64,000 nt of DNA from Owenia fusiformis (Eukaryota > Annelida > Polychaeta > Sabellida > Oweniidae), in contig CAIIXF020000006.1 in the NCBI GenBank assembly GCA_903813345.2, positions 4,237,096-4,301,095 of the forward strand. The letters run 5' to 3'. Within the stretch, counting starts at the first letter, position 1, and each line of letters starts with the position of its first letter. Positions 1 through 11,864 of the stretch are shown piece by piece. A program made the translations under genes and the position numbers. Below the pieces are notes generated by a model. The model did not search any database. It was not told the origin of the DNA and worked only from the letters and a program-made list of their open reading frames with translations.

Positions 1-1
1 A

Positions 2-202
2 TATATTATCGCTGTCACTATCGAAGACCGTAAAGAACCATACTTTAGAAAATTACTTAAAACAGACATGGATTTTTACAGCAAGCATATCATATTAAGA
101 GCTTGCGCTAATTGTTTGGGTTTGAATACTGATCTTGGAAGGAGACGACTGTCACTTGGGTTTTGTAATATTGTCTGTCAGAAAAATATACCATTGCATT
201 GA
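2..202 (+). CDS. possible 3'-terminal exon of an upstream gene (unidentified)
   Basis: An open frame runs in from the left edge for 66 codons and stops with TGA at 200-202. An AATAAA follows about 45 bp later. The frame contains several Lys/Arg and three Cys residues, but I recognise no family. Because the window cuts it off, neither a start nor a splice acceptor can be judged. In AT-rich DNA a 66-codon open frame can occur by chance, so the support is only the combination of openness and a correctly placed polyadenylation signal. It could equally be non-coding. Confidence 0.22.
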   Translation, partial: YIIAVTIEDRKEPYFRKLLKTDMDFYSKHIILRACANCLGLNTDLGRRRLSLGFCNIVCQKNIPLH

Positions 203-246
203 ACAGCGCTTATTTACGTGTCCATCCTTAATAATGTTTGTTTATA

Positions 247-252
247 AATAAA
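247..252 (+). terminator. AATAAA polyadenylation signal candidate
   Basis: A canonical AATAAA lies 45 bp after the TGA of the open frame at the left edge. It would end that transcript if the frame is real. The hexamer is common in AT-rich DNA, so it means little alone. Confidence 0.22.
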
Positions 253-892
253 GTTGACCTGATTAGTTCATGTGGCCATAGAGGCACAGGTTGGTGTTGT
301 GAAATACAACGCTAAACCATTACAACAGATTACAGGTTGATTACCCTAACAAAAGGCCAAAACTTTATGGAGTGATAAGTGTGCAGTGTGAGATAATGAC
401 ACTTGACATAAATACCTTGAAAATAGTATAATCACTGTGACTGATCAAGAAATAATTTAACGACTTCAATCTACAACAGCTACTTGACACCTATCTGAAA
501 AGGAATCTCTAAGTATCTCTTTAATGAAACAGCACAGCAGGCATGCTACATTGGATACCCCATGAAGCACCTAGCACACAATTTTAATTAGATACATTCA
601 ATTCAATTAATTCCTTTATAATTTCATAAAATACACATATAAAGGTTTAACAGGTGACATCATCTCTGATGTTTATACCCGTACATATGTTAAAGCATTA
701 TATTACGAATATTAAGAACAAGGTTATGTGAAGTGATCAATCCCCGCTCAACCATATCAAGATTGGGTTTTGTCTAAAAGAAAATCTAAGAGGGAGTGTG
801 GGTGGGGGAGGTGCAGCACAGATATAAAGCTAAGAAGGCGTGATTATGTGGTCGTAGTGGCGTGGTTTTCGGCTCTTGCTTCTATACGCAAT
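253..892. other. non-coding, nothing recognised
   Basis: AT-rich sequence without a convincing exon, repeat family or RNA gene. It may contain an untranslated first exon or promoter of the ParB-like gene that follows, since that gene's first recognisable coding exon is preceded by a good splice acceptor at 1557-1558. Confidence 0.4.
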
Positions 893-1093
893 CAGGCCCT
901 TGGTCGGGGGGGGGGGGGCTTAAGGGGTGGGGGGGGGGGGGGTCGTGCGAACATCCCCTGGAAAAAATCGTCTAAATCATTTTCATCAATTTTGAAGTGA
1001 TTTTCGGCATATTCAAACAAAATTGTCAAAAGTAAACCCCCTGATATTTTTAAGAAATCGGCCCCCCATTGGCTAATTCCGGCTACGGGCCTG
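893..1093. mobile_element. MITE-like repeat with poly-G tracts
   Basis: The left edge reads CAGGCCCTTGGTCGG and the right edge, reversed, reads CAGGCCCGTAGCCGG, so the ends are imperfect inverted repeats. Two G runs of about a dozen bases lie inside the left end. A similar GGCCCGTAGCC core recurs near 63,700. This looks like a short non-autonomous DNA transposon. The open frames crossing it are low-complexity artefacts of the G tracts. Confidence 0.35.
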
Positions 1094-1309
1094 TGTAATC
1101 GAACTTCTCGTGAGATTTTACGACAACTGCTACCTCGATTGAGCATTTCTAGTTTGAATCTATTATTATTAATCTAAAACTCGATTATTCTAATTTGTAC
1201 ACATTTCAAGTGCATCAGATCAGATAACCAACCAGAACGTTTCTTAAACTAACTTCATGCATAATCTAAACAGGTGGCATGTGGGTGCGTTTACAATCTT
1301 GAACCGACC

Positions 1310-1455
1310 TAATGCCTTGGTCACATTTGCTCCGATTTTCACTACGGCGCCCGGCCGATTGACTATTTTGTTCAAAATTGAATACAATATTGAGCTAAAC
1401 ACTCAATCGGCCGGGCCCCGGCCGATGGATCGGAGCAAATGTGACTCGGGCATTA
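1310..1455. mobile_element. short hairpin MITE with GC-rich inverted repeats
   Basis: The element is nearly one hairpin. The left end starts TAATGCCTTGGTCACATTTG and the right end is its imperfect reverse complement, ending in GGCATTA. Both arms carry GGCGCCCGGCCGAT-type blocks that stand out from the AT-rich surroundings. The same end sequence recurs at 36,120-36,150, so it is a dispersed family. It sits just upstream of the first coding exon of the ParB-like gene. Confidence 0.6.
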
Positions 1456-1597
1456 CCAGATTAACCAAGTTTTACTCTGGTCAGATATAAACATTAAACA
1501 TATGTGTTTTATTCGTTTCATGATGGTCTCGTTGCATTTTTCAAAACTATAATTTCAGATCCAAACGGTCCCAAAAGATGGACACGGTGAATCATCG

Positions 1598-4500
1598 ATG
1601 AATTCAGACTTACAAACAGGCAAAGAAGTCAATGGAGAAACTGATCTTGCGGTTAAATCACATCTTATTGGTATGTTCCCTGGTCATTTTGTTTGGATTT
1701 TGAAATGTTTATTTTCGAAGGAACAGTGTATATTGTACTTAATACAAATGAAAATAATTCTACACTTTTTCAATGTGCTTTCTACTGCTCTACTGCTTTC
1801 TACTGACTTTTGTTTCATATTGTTTAATAATAATAGGGCAAACGGAAACTATATACATTTTGATAATTTTCTTACTTTTTTCTTTTGATCTAAAATTATT
1901 ACGGGGAATGAAGTTTCATCTGTCTTATGCCGAAATATCGACTCATGCATAGCATTCTTGGTCTTACATCAAATTCATCACCAAAGTCCCATGTCCATTA
2001 CCCTGAACCTTCACTATTTAGGTGACTTCATCACCGTCCCGATAGAAAGTTTGATATCGCCATCAGAAGTCAACAAAGTGAGAGATCTACACCAATGGCA
2101 AGTTGATAAGATTATGAAGTCCATCGAGGCAAGGCCAGATGCAAGCTTTACTGTAATGTTGGGGAACATCGTGTCTCCCAAGCCCATCAACAAAACTGCT
2201 GTGGAGGGAGGCCTTCACAAAATTGAAGTTATTGGAGGACATCATACCCTAGCAGCGCTCAAGAAGCTGCACGAAAAAGACGGTTGCAGTGATGAGTCTA
2301 AATACAGCAAATGGTGTATTAAGGTATACTAAAATGTAAAGAATAATGCCTTTCTCAAGGCACAATGTAATGGTTTAAAGTATTTTCATAATATAAAATC
2401 AAAGCATATAATAGTATATAATATAATCATTTACTTTTTATACCCAGCGAGCACATATTACAAACCCCATCAATTATTATCATCATCGCACAATACGAGA
2501 AAGCAAAGTGAATGTTTTTCTTGATAGAATCGACCAAACATTAATGTGATTTTTATTCAAATATCTTACATTTTTTAAAAATCTACAATACTGACGTTTG
2601 AGAGTATAATGTAATCCTCAGGTGTATTGGGGCCTGTCTAACACGCAAATCTTAAAACTTGGCATGGACCACAATGAGGTGATGGGAATGCATCTCAAGA
2701 AGACCTACGTGGACATGGTCAAACTTTTTAGAAGGCAACTTATGAAGATTCTGGATACGGACGTTGTGCCAGATGTATTGCCAAAACCAGTGAACGCGTT
2801 GTGGAGGAATACGCTATGCTCTATATTAAGAATAGAGGTAAACTATGATTATGAATATGATCAAATAGCATTCGATAAGGAACAAAACCCAATAAAAGTG
2901 TTTAATATAATGTTGTCTTAAAAAATAGTTCAATTCGCTCATAAACTCTGATTTTGAGAGAACGCGAATTGAAAAGAATAAAGTGAAACAGAACTTGATA
3001 AATCTAGACCATATACTAGAATGACAATAAAAGTGCAATTTAACAATTACATTGTTGGAATATATTTTGAAAGGGAAAGTATCGTGGATGCAGCAGTGAT
3101 ACTTCTTTTATATGTTTCATAATCAACATTCAAAGTGCATTATGTTACCAAATGATGCAATCTCACGTTTTCAGTAAGTTATCAAGAAGTTTAAGCTTGC
3201 ATGTAAAATCTAAATGCCAACCTATACGTATGACCAATCGCCCATAGAAATGCATCGCTTTAATATTTTACGTTCAGGTTTAGGTTGTGAGAAACATTGC
3301 AAGCTTGAACTCCCTATTGTATCTTTCTACACGTTCATGTTATATTTTAAGGACAAGCAGAAACTCTCTAGTAGTTTCCAGAACTACACACGGATAGCAG
3401 AGCTTCCGAATCATGTATGGGACGTGGTAAACACCTTCCTGAGTAAATGGGAGAATGGGGACATTAAGGGACAACCATCTGCACCTTTAAAGCAAACGGC
3501 AATGATAAATGTTACAAGGGACTGCTGGCAACACCTTGAAAAGGCAAGCAATGGAGAGATAACATACAAAGAGTTTCTCGCTATCAAGAAACCTGGCCAG
3601 AAAAAAAGGTTGGTGTAAACATTTTTTTATGAAAAGTCTTTCATTGTAGTCTTACATTGTAATCTGATCATGTGTTCTATGATGCAGGATATTTCCAACA
3701 TAAAATACCATTTTTTCACCACAATGTAAGCCTAGATGTTGAGTCAGGTCATGTCATGTCATTCGTTCATTTATTGTTTTATGCCTCATATCCCCAATTT
3801 TTATACAATCGATATTCTATTGCATTGTTTTCAGTTGTTTTGCACTGTATATATTCATTTATTTCAGATCTAATTCTTCAAGAGCACAGAATACAAAGAA
3901 GGCAGATGTGGAGGATAGTGACGGATGCATTGATAGCGTGAACCATACGGTAAACATTTGCAATTACCGCTGTCATATACCGCTGTCATATTTCCCACTC
4001 TCCTTTTGGTCTACATATAACATGCAGTTAAATTATACATGTAAACAAACACCCGAATATGGAATGGTACTTGTGGACCAGTTCACAGCATTTTCTTTTA
4101 AATGGGTAGATTTGCATTGCTCATTATAAGCTTTGCAACATTAGGACTTAAAATGTATTTATTTTAGAGTGACAACGCGCAACAATCAACTGGAACGAAA
4201 ACAAATTCGAAAGATACATTGGTTCATGCCCTCCAGTCTGAACTAAAGAAAAAAATATCTACCGTCAAAAAGGTAAGCTTTACATATTTTTGAAGATAAA
4301 TAAAAGAAAAACGTATAACATGTACATTTTCTGACAAAAATACATCAACATCCTTCAAGTAGTTATTGTCAACATTTAAAGTCTCGAAAATGTATAACTT
4401 TATCATTTTACTAACCTTAATTCCATGTCTACTATTAGTAGCACAGAAACGGTGAGAAAACATGGTTCAACTTAATTTTTCTTGACAGTTTACCTTTAAC

Positions 4501-7500
4501 GACACTATTTTTAACAGCATATCATTTTTCCGATTTTCAGTTAGAGAGGCAGTTAGATGAAGCATTGGAGAGGGCGTGTACTGCGGAAAATATAGCCAGT
4601 GATCTCGAATTGAAGTTGACCAAAGTCAAAGGAAAACACGAAAGGGTATGTTCTATCTATAGGAACAATGAAACATTAATATTACTGAAATATCTTGTCA
4701 TCCAATTCACGGATAATGTGATTGTAACAATTAGTATGATATCAAGCTGAATGAGTTTAAAAGTGTACGATGAATATGATTTCAATGCCATATAAGTATA
4801 TGCTATTCCACATAAGTTATCAACGTATCCTGTTTTGTCCTTTGTTTATGTAAATGAAAATGATCGTATCATTATTTGCAGAACGTTGATGAAATCAAAA
4901 GTCAGCATATTGCAGTGGAAGTAGAATTGCGTAGAAAGTTGAAGGACGCACGTGAGTGTATTGAGAAGAAAGCAACGAGTTATTCACAAAGGGTGGCCTC
5001 ATTAGAACACGAGCTGCGACAGGTAATCTTTGGATCACCATTGGCTTTCATTTTGATCGAAAAGTGGTCAGCTATAACTGATGGATCTAGCCCCCTACTT
5101 AAATGAACCAAGAAGCGCGGATTTATTATCTCATTTTGCATTTGCTCTTCCCTTCCTTTGTTAGCTTCTGGATCCGCCAGTGGCTATTGATAATAAAATC
5201 CTTTCTATTGCAGGGAATGTAAACACTGATTCAATTATTAGGAGGCTTTACAAATAGTCAGATTGGGAGGGTTTTCAAATTGTTGAAGGGGATTGTATGT
5301 TTACTGCATACATTTTCCGCACCTATAATATACATGGATCATTTTTATAACTTCCAGATGAGAGAAAAGACTATCACTCCAAATGCAGATACGTTTACTT
5401 TCACTTCCACTCTAGAGGATGATGACACGCTATCTGTGGAAATACCTTTAGGTAACAATCTTACTATAGTTTCTCAAACTGTGCAACGTTTTTTTGTCAA
5501 ACTAGTCTGATCCAATCCATCTTTTACAAGAATCCAATATTTTAATCTCTACCTAGTTTAAGCGACATTTGAAATTTAAAATACTGCTTCAGGTACACCT
5601 GTACACATTTTTTAAATGCACTGTAACTTCGGAATCATCAGAAAGCAAGTAATAATATAAAACAGTGTCAATACATTAGAGCATTTGTTTTGGTATTTAT
5701 TGAACGACCCTCGTATATATTATAAAAGAATAAAGATCGATTACATTTCAGCTAACTTGGGCCAAGAGGATGAAGATATACCACCATTAGATAAACGGGG
5801 TAAGTATCTAAATAAAGTGAAGTCCAACCTCCTACATTTTAACTGTTAAGATCTGCTCCAATACAAAACTACACTGTTACACAACCTTCATAGACCACGT
5901 GTTATAAAATCATAAAAAGTGAAATATATTTTCTTATATTGGCCAGATAATATTTTATTTTATCCCGTGGTTACAAGGATAAAGATCGAATATCAGGTGA
6001 AGATATATTTGATATGTGGATCAAGATATCATATTTTAGCAAAAAATCCAAAAAAACATCGAATATCACTTCTCGAAAATTGATATTCGATGGTTTAAAA
6101 AGTAATATTCGATCGATTCAAAAGTGATATTCGATGGTTTAGAATTTTTTCGCTGGGTTAAGACTTCCCATGGAATAAACGGACAGTCCTATGGTTTTTC
6201 AAAAATATCAATTATATCCACTCAGAGATATCGATATCTTCACTCATTATATTCGCTGCGCTCACTCATGAAGATATCAGTATCCACTCATCGATATATC
6301 CACTCATGGATATAAATGATATTTTTTCAAAACCGTAGGATATTCCTATATTATTAGACTTATTTTAATTCGTATAACTATCATATACATATGGATATAT
6401 AATATGATAGAAAACCACTAAAACTGATGAATATTCAAGTTTAACAATGAGTTGAAGAAAATAGAAGACCGCTTATTTTTCTACTTTTCTTTATATTCTA
6501 CCATTTTCTAGCCTGAGCAATGTCTTAGTATGCAAATAAAGTGAATGTGATGGTCCAAACTTGGAAAGTCGTGTCTTGACAAAAAAAGAAATAAAACTTC
6601 AAATATACATTCAATTTGTATTGTCCTTATCTTCCATGAATATAATGAACTGATATGGCATGCTAGAAAATTATGCGACCCCTAGGTTATTTTCCTTTCC
6701 AACAAAACCATCTGAAAAATTCTTTGCTTGGAATATGACAAGTATATTTCTTGATGAGTTGTCTCTCTAAATATGCTTTGCTTTTATAATTTCAGGATAT
6801 TGCCCAATTTTTTCTTTATGTTCTTTATGTGTACTAAAATTGTCAACAATTTATTTGCAGATTCCAAAAGGAAGTCAGTACAAGAAATATCTAAAGTTTG
6901 CAGTTCAAGTAAGTAGTCCTCTATTTCTCAAAAGTATGGCTTCAAAAAAGGTAATTTTCTGAGGAAGCACACACCAGTTGGAAAATGTGGTTCGTATTAA
7001 TTATACTGATGCCTTAGGACGGATCATATGCAACTGGTTAAACGAGATCAAAATTGCCACCTTTTTTATATCAACATATAGCAGGGTATAATTTAAAGCA
7101 GAATGAGAACAATACAGTTTATGTATGTCGTTTGGAAAGATTATATTATCTAAGCTTAACAGTGAAGCAAAAGTATATTGTGATTATATTCTCCAAAATA
7201 GACATATAAATGAAAATAAATGAACACGGTAGTAGTCGTGTTAAAGAGAAAAATATTGATCGAATATACACATTATATCATGAGAAATCGTTACATGAAC
7301 ATATGTTATATCTGTATACAATGTATTTTAGAGAAGCGAGCGACCAGCACATCTTCTGGAGAGATACAACCAAAGGTAAATCAGGTGTAACCACATACAA
7401 GTTAAATTCTCAATAAGGTGCTATAACCAATTCCACATTTAACACAAGATTATAAGTTTATTTTACGTTTTATGTATGTAATTTATGTATAACCTTTATG

Positions 7501-7858
7501 TTAGTTTTGACGACTCGAGAGCGTCCATGTTATATGATCGTCCTTCTCGTTCCAGGTCATATGCATTAGATATGAAAGAGATATCTACTTTGCTGTGTTA
7601 AAAGGAGACAAGATCACATATTGCGCTCGCAGAATTGCAGCAAAAGCAGACATTAACAACGTTGGAAAATTGACGCCACCAATGCTGAAGGTCAATGAAT
7701 TTGACAAGGCAGACGTGTGCGATGTGTCGCCTAATATGTATCGAATCATAGACAATAAATACGTTAAGGCTGTTACTAAGACAATTGTATTCACTTTCCC
7801 TCATTTCACTTTCCCTCAGTTTTTATCTTATTTATCTTCTTTGGTTTGTCAACTTTAG
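1598..7858 (+). CDS. ParB-like domain protein with coiled coils, 13 exons
   Basis: Exons spliced by hand: 1598-1670 (acceptor at 1557-1558, so coding may begin upstream), 2022-2323, 2622-2837, 3352-3608, 3868-3949, 4168-4272, 4541-4645, 4882-5022, 5358-5451, 5752-5799, 6861-6908, 7332-7375 and 7556-7858. Every junction has GT-AG and matching phase, giving 605 codons plus TAG. Residues about 25-112 look like the ParB/Srx N-terminal fold: a 'HQWQVDKIMKSI' helix, a 'FTVMLGNIV' strand, then 'VIGGHHTLAALKKL' at 94-107, which corresponds to the ParB GG(H/R)R box. Exons 6-8 are charged, heptad-like coiled coil. The last exon encodes a conserved-looking C-terminal domain with no family I can name. 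ParB folds bind CTP or act as nucleases in bacteria; the activity of this animal protein is unknown. The start Met at 1598 is tentative. The clean splicing argues for a host gene rather than a transposon ORF. Confidence 0.75.
5077..5182. mobile_element. MITE with CTGGATCC inverted ends (copy 1)
   Basis: The right end reads CTGGATCCGCCAGTG and the left end is a degraded inverted version (ACTGATGGATCTAG). The same ends occur at 36,230-36,394, so this is a dispersed short non-autonomous element. It lies inside an intron of the ParB-like gene. Confidence 0.5.
6187..6340. repeat. imperfect hairpin rich in GATATC motifs
   Basis: The arm beginning TCCTATGGTTTTTCAAAAAT at 6187 pairs with the reverse complement ending ...ATTTTTTCAAAACCGTAGGA at 6340. 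The middle is packed with self-complementary blocks such as ATATCGATAT and ATCCACTCAT. Just upstream (6047-6140) a GATATTCGATGGTTTA-like block repeats. It is probably a degraded foldback element in the intron between the 48-bp exons of the ParB-like gene. Confidence 0.5.
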
Positions 7859-8027
7859 TAGCATAGTTACTTTTCATTGGACATATTTTGTTAAAAGTGA
7901 ACAATTTGAAAGTAAGAATTGTTCATACATTAAATGTGCAATGAATCATGATTTTTAATTTTCCAGAAGAAGGGATTTTGGTGTTAAAGTGATATATTTG
8001 CAGAAGCAACAATCTCATTATCTTACA

Positions 8028-8038
8028 AATAAAATAAA
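8028..8038 (+). terminator. overlapping AATAAA polyadenylation signals
   Basis: Two AATAAA hexamers overlap 170 nt after the TAG stop of the ParB-like gene. Spacing and strand fit its 3' end. Confidence 0.45.
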
Positions 8039-8443
8039 AGGCAGTTTAAAAGTTTGTCTTTCACTGGAGTTATGCTCTTTCTAAGTGAAAGCGGGGGGAT
8101 TCCAAAATGCCATGAATTCAGCTTATCATGAATTCAGATATTTCAGTGACTATTAATCAGAGAAAACTGGAACTATACAGGTAAAATCTATCTATTTTTC
8201 TGAGGTTTGACAGAAAATCACCAACAAAACAATTGAGAACAAAGCAAAAGTGTGTATCATGTTGAGCATGTTCAAACGTAGGATTTTGATGTGCAGAAAC
8301 TGTTCATTGACAGGTTCATCATATACTTGGAATGTTCTATGAACTATGTAAAATAAGCTCCTTTGAGAATGCATGTTTTAGTTACACACATTACCTGTAT
8401 AGATCTTCCTAGATGAAATTCTAGGGACAGGTGTCGGGTATGC

Positions 8444-9040
8444 TATAGAAATTTCTATACAGGCAGCCATTTCTCTAGTATAATTTTTTTTACAGAAACT
8501 TGTTAGCTTACCTCCTATAGAAATTTCTATACGGATAGTTATCGGATATGCTATAGAAATTTCTATACAGGCAACCATTCCTTTAGTATAGAAATTGTTA
8601 GCTTGCCTCGTTTGGAAATTCCCATATAGACAATTATTGGGTAGCCTATACAGGCAACCATTCCTTTAGTATAGAAATCTCCATAGAAAATGTTACCTTG
8701 CGTATAGAAATTTCTATATGGACAATTTTCGGGTATACCATAAAAATTCCCCTTGTAAATTTATTACTATTACATTGTCAGCTTACCTCGTATAGAAATT
8801 TCTATACGGACAGGTATCAGGGATGCTATAGAAATTTCTATACGGGCAGCCATTATCCTTGTAAAGATATTTCTATATGCATTGTCAGCTTGCAATCGCC
8901 TCGTATAGAAATTTCTATACGAACATGCACAGTTATCGAATTCGGAGGCACTATAGAAATGTATCTGCATGCAGCCATTTCTCTAGCTAATAGGAGATAC
9001 TTTATGAGTGGGTAGCTTGTTTCGTATAGAAATTTCTATA
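8444..9040. repeat. array of eight perfect 16-bp palindromes
   Basis: The perfect palindrome TATAGAAATTTCTATA occurs at 8444, 8516, 8552, 8703, 8791, 8827, 8904 and 9025. Some copies extend to CGTATAGAAATTTCTATACG. Start-to-start distances are 72, 36, 151, 88, 36, 77 and 121 bp, so two pairs are exactly 36 bp apart. Partial half-sites lie between them (8638-8690, 8950). The linkers share words such as 'gcagccat' and 'gtcagctta', which means the palindrome spread with its context as a decayed tandem family. Open frames on both strands here only read the palindrome as a repeated Arg-Ile-Glu-Ile-Ser-Ile peptide. It sits between the ParB-like gene and the tyrosine recombinase. Confidence 0.85.
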
Positions 9041-9306
9041 CGAACAGTTATTGTTCGCTATAGTTATTATTATTCATGGGGTCATTTCTTCTGGATTGAA
9101 ATCTGTGCTTTTAAATTGATTTTTAGCAAACAGTATATCGACAGCAATAACTTAGTGTACAAATATAAAGTAAATGTTATTGTTCAATTTACAAATTGTT
9201 TATCTGAAATAAAGCAAATCATTTTTAAAATTACATTTTACTATGGTATTTTTCTATTTTTGGACTGAAATTAAAGGAACAAATGGTTTTTTCCTTTATT
9301 AAATAG

Positions 9307-10029
9307 TCAGGACTTTTATACGCTGTGCGTTCCCTTCACATAGAACATGGTTTTGACCTGAACATTAATCACTCTTTTAGAATCAAACGTGCATTAAAGG
9401 CAGTATTGATGGAACAGGATAATACCAATCAAAAATCAGCTATAACAGCAGATATTTTATGTAAAGTGGTACAAGCTCACAATTTTGTCAACGTGGATCA
9501 ATTAATGTTCTGCTCAGCCATGTCGATAGCATTCTTCGGTTTACTTCGTTGCTCAGAACTTCTGAATCTCAAAAACAGTGATGTTACAATAATAAAGGCA
9601 GAAGCTAAAGTTGACAAACATATGATAGTTAAACTAAGTATCTCAAAAACTGATTCAATAGGTAAAGGTTCAGATGTAGTGATAGGATGTACACAAAAAC
9701 AGCTTTGCGCAGTTTGTTTGACAGAAAAATACTTAGAACATAGAAGTGATAATAATGAATCTTTGTTTGTGCTCACTAATGGGTGTTCATTAAACAGATC
9801 TTGTTTCATAGATCACGTGAAAATATCCATGGCTATGTTAGGGTATGACTCGAGTAAGTACTCGGGCCATTCGTTTAGAATTGGCGGAGCAACTTCAGGT
9901 GGCAACGTTAGTCTGAAAGACTGGGAGATAAAAGCCATGGGGAGGTGGTCTAGCCAATGTTATCAACGTTATGTGCGTACGTCAGTCGACTACTTGAGCA
10001 AGTTATCAGCTAAATTAACTGAATGTTGA
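9307..10029 (+). CDS. tyrosine recombinase catalytic domain, 5'-truncated (mobile element)
   Basis: An intronless open frame follows a TAG at 9304 and ends with TGA at 10027-10029. Counting from 9325, the catalytic set is visible: Arg in 'FGLLRCSELLNL' (~75), Lys in 'SISKTDS' (~108), His-x-x-Arg in 'GHSFRIGGAT' (~182/185), Trp in 'GRWSS' (~208) and the presumed nucleophile Tyr in 'YQRYVR' (~216). This is the integrase fold of DIRS/Ngaro- and Crypton-type elements. No in-frame ATG precedes the conserved region and the N-terminal DNA-binding domain is missing, so this is a truncated copy. No reverse transcriptase is adjacent. A 137-bp direct repeat follows downstream. Confidence 0.75.
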   Translation, partial: SGLLYAVRSLHIEHGFDLNINHSFRIKRALKAVLMEQDNTNQKSAITADILCKVVQAHNFVNVDQLMFCSAMSIAFFGLLRCSELLNLKNSDVTIIKAEAKVDKHMIVKLSISKTDSIGKGSDVVIGCTQKQLCAVCLTEKYLEHRSDNNESLFVLTNGCSLNRSCFIDHVKISMAMLGYDSSKYSGHSFRIGGATSGGNVSLKDWEIKAMGRWSSQCYQRYVRTSVDYLSKLSAKLTEC

Positions 10030-10110
10030 TATTAAAGGGTATAATATTATTGATATGTGATAACTCTGAAATGATATGTTATGGATGTAAGTAATTGTTG
10101 GGCGATCTTT

Positions 10111-10247
10111 GGGCGGTTTTTATAAAAGTGTTTATGTTCTTGTTATTTTACGTTTACTTAGTATAATAAAGCATCCGCTCATTTTAAGCCCAACACATTT
10201 CTTACTGTTTCAATATTTGTTATTATTTTGATATGCAATAACATTAA
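10111..10247 (+). repeat. 137-bp direct repeat, copy 1
   Basis: This segment, starting GGGCGGTTTTTATAAAAG, recurs at 10435-10571 with no difference I could see. The two copies are 324 bp apart. They lie directly after the tyrosine recombinase frame, as split direct repeats do in Ngaro-like elements. Confidence 0.9.
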
Positions 10248-10434
10248 TGGTTATTTGCTTGCAAATTGACTTTAATGTAATGTAATGTTTGAGATAGATG
10301 TCGCATCATACATATTGCTAGTTTTTGAAATAGCCGTCAGAGGCGGGGCATAGTGAACAAAATTTTTCCACGCCCACCCACCCTGTACATGTACTTCATT
10401 AATTCATTCGACATATATTGTACAAACGTTTAAA

Positions 10435-10571
10435 GGGCGGTTTTTATAAAAGTGTTTATGTTCTTGTTATTTTACGTTTACTTAGTATAATAAAGCATCC
10501 GCTCATTTTAAGCCCAACACATTTCTTACTGTTTCAATATTTGTTATTATTTTGATATGCAATAACATTAA
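10435..10571 (+). repeat. 137-bp direct repeat, copy 2
   Basis: Second copy of the segment at 10111-10247. Near-identity implies either a recent duplication or the terminal/internal repeats of one element. The 187-bp spacer carries no coding sequence. Confidence 0.9.
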
Positions 10572-10951
10572 GATATGGCAATTGTAAATTAATGGACTTG
10601 TAAAGCAACTGGTTCTAGACGTAGGAATTACCTGACGTAGTTGACTGAACAACCATGTAACTTGTCGAGTGTGCCATCAAAGAAATTATTGATTTCTCAT
10701 TTCTATTTATCCCTAGTGGTAGTCTTCTAAATTATAGTAGCTCTATCTATAAATATTCATAATGTGTAAGTACAGTAATATGGGCGACACAAAACATTAA
10801 GATCAATTTTTGTGTATTATACCATCTAGTATGGTCTATCGTCGTAAATAGTCTTGGTTAATAGCAAAGATGTGGGTTGCGGATTTCTAGTTATCGCATC
10901 TAACTAATTGTTCGACAATTCACACTGTTATATATAATATCTTGAAATTGT

Positions 10952-11600
10952 AGGCCAGTCAATTGGTGATTTCACATCTGACAAATTGCAATAGTTTTGA
11001 AACATGGTTTAATTGGTGAATTGATATATATGTAGCAACATATTAAAAATATAGGAAAATATATGTAGTGGACAAATATGAAATTTCACTTCTTAGGTAC
11101 CCCCACCCCAATTTTGACTAGGGGTAAGGGAAAAAATAATTTCTCCATATTTGAATAGTTTTTACATGTTTTTATGTTGTATTAGTTCAGGGGAAAGATT
11201 CAGAGTGAATTTAAATCTACTTTTAATGCTTTTTTGTGCCAACAATTGACAATTTACCTCCCAAATACACCAAAATATGTTGTCATATGGCCAAAATATT
11301 TTATAATAATGTATATATTTCTTAATTGCTTTATCCAAGAGCCATGGAAAAATTCATGGTAATACTTCTATATACAGGTAATACACATATGGAATGCCGA
11401 CTTCTCAACTTGCATATTGTTGAAGAAAAAAATATTTAAAATTTCAATTTTTTGCCCCGCCCACTTTTGGGGTGACCTTACTTTTGCAATATAACTTCCA
11501 ATATATACCACATATGTCCTCAAATTTGATATCAAAATACAGATATAACCCATTCTGTCTTGTACATAACTTTTTATTGGAGTTATTTCCCCTGTCTTGT
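10952..11600 (+). repeat. left long terminal inverted repeat of the 5.56-kb transposon
   Basis: Pairs with the right end in inverted orientation. Similarity is clear to about 11,540 and traceable to about 11,600 through a TTTTTATT-G/A-GAGTT block. The two arms have diverged considerably, so the insertion is old. Confidence 0.7.
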
Positions 11601-11864
11601 TAAAAATCTCATAATATGTTGGATGCAAGATGAAATATTAGGGTCCAATTACCGTTTCTTAATAACAACTGCGATATCACATCTCTATAGCTTAAATCAA
11701 CTCTTATTTGAGAATACAACATGGTTACCTGACCCATAAACACTATCTCTTAGTTATTTAATCATTAAACAGTTTTAAAATGAAACTTAGAGACACTAGC
11801 GCCATCTAAAATTCAAGGGTCGACTTCAAAGTTGACTTCAAACGTCACTGATCTTATTAGCAAG

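Noticed and set aside
770-1146. Glycine- and proline-rich open frames on both strands
   Set aside because: They only translate the G tracts of a MITE-like repeat and have no start or splice support.
8378-9015. Open frames with repeated Arg-Ile-Glu-Ile-Ser-Ile peptides
   Set aside because: The peptide is the palindrome read in frame on either strand, with identical peptides in both directions.
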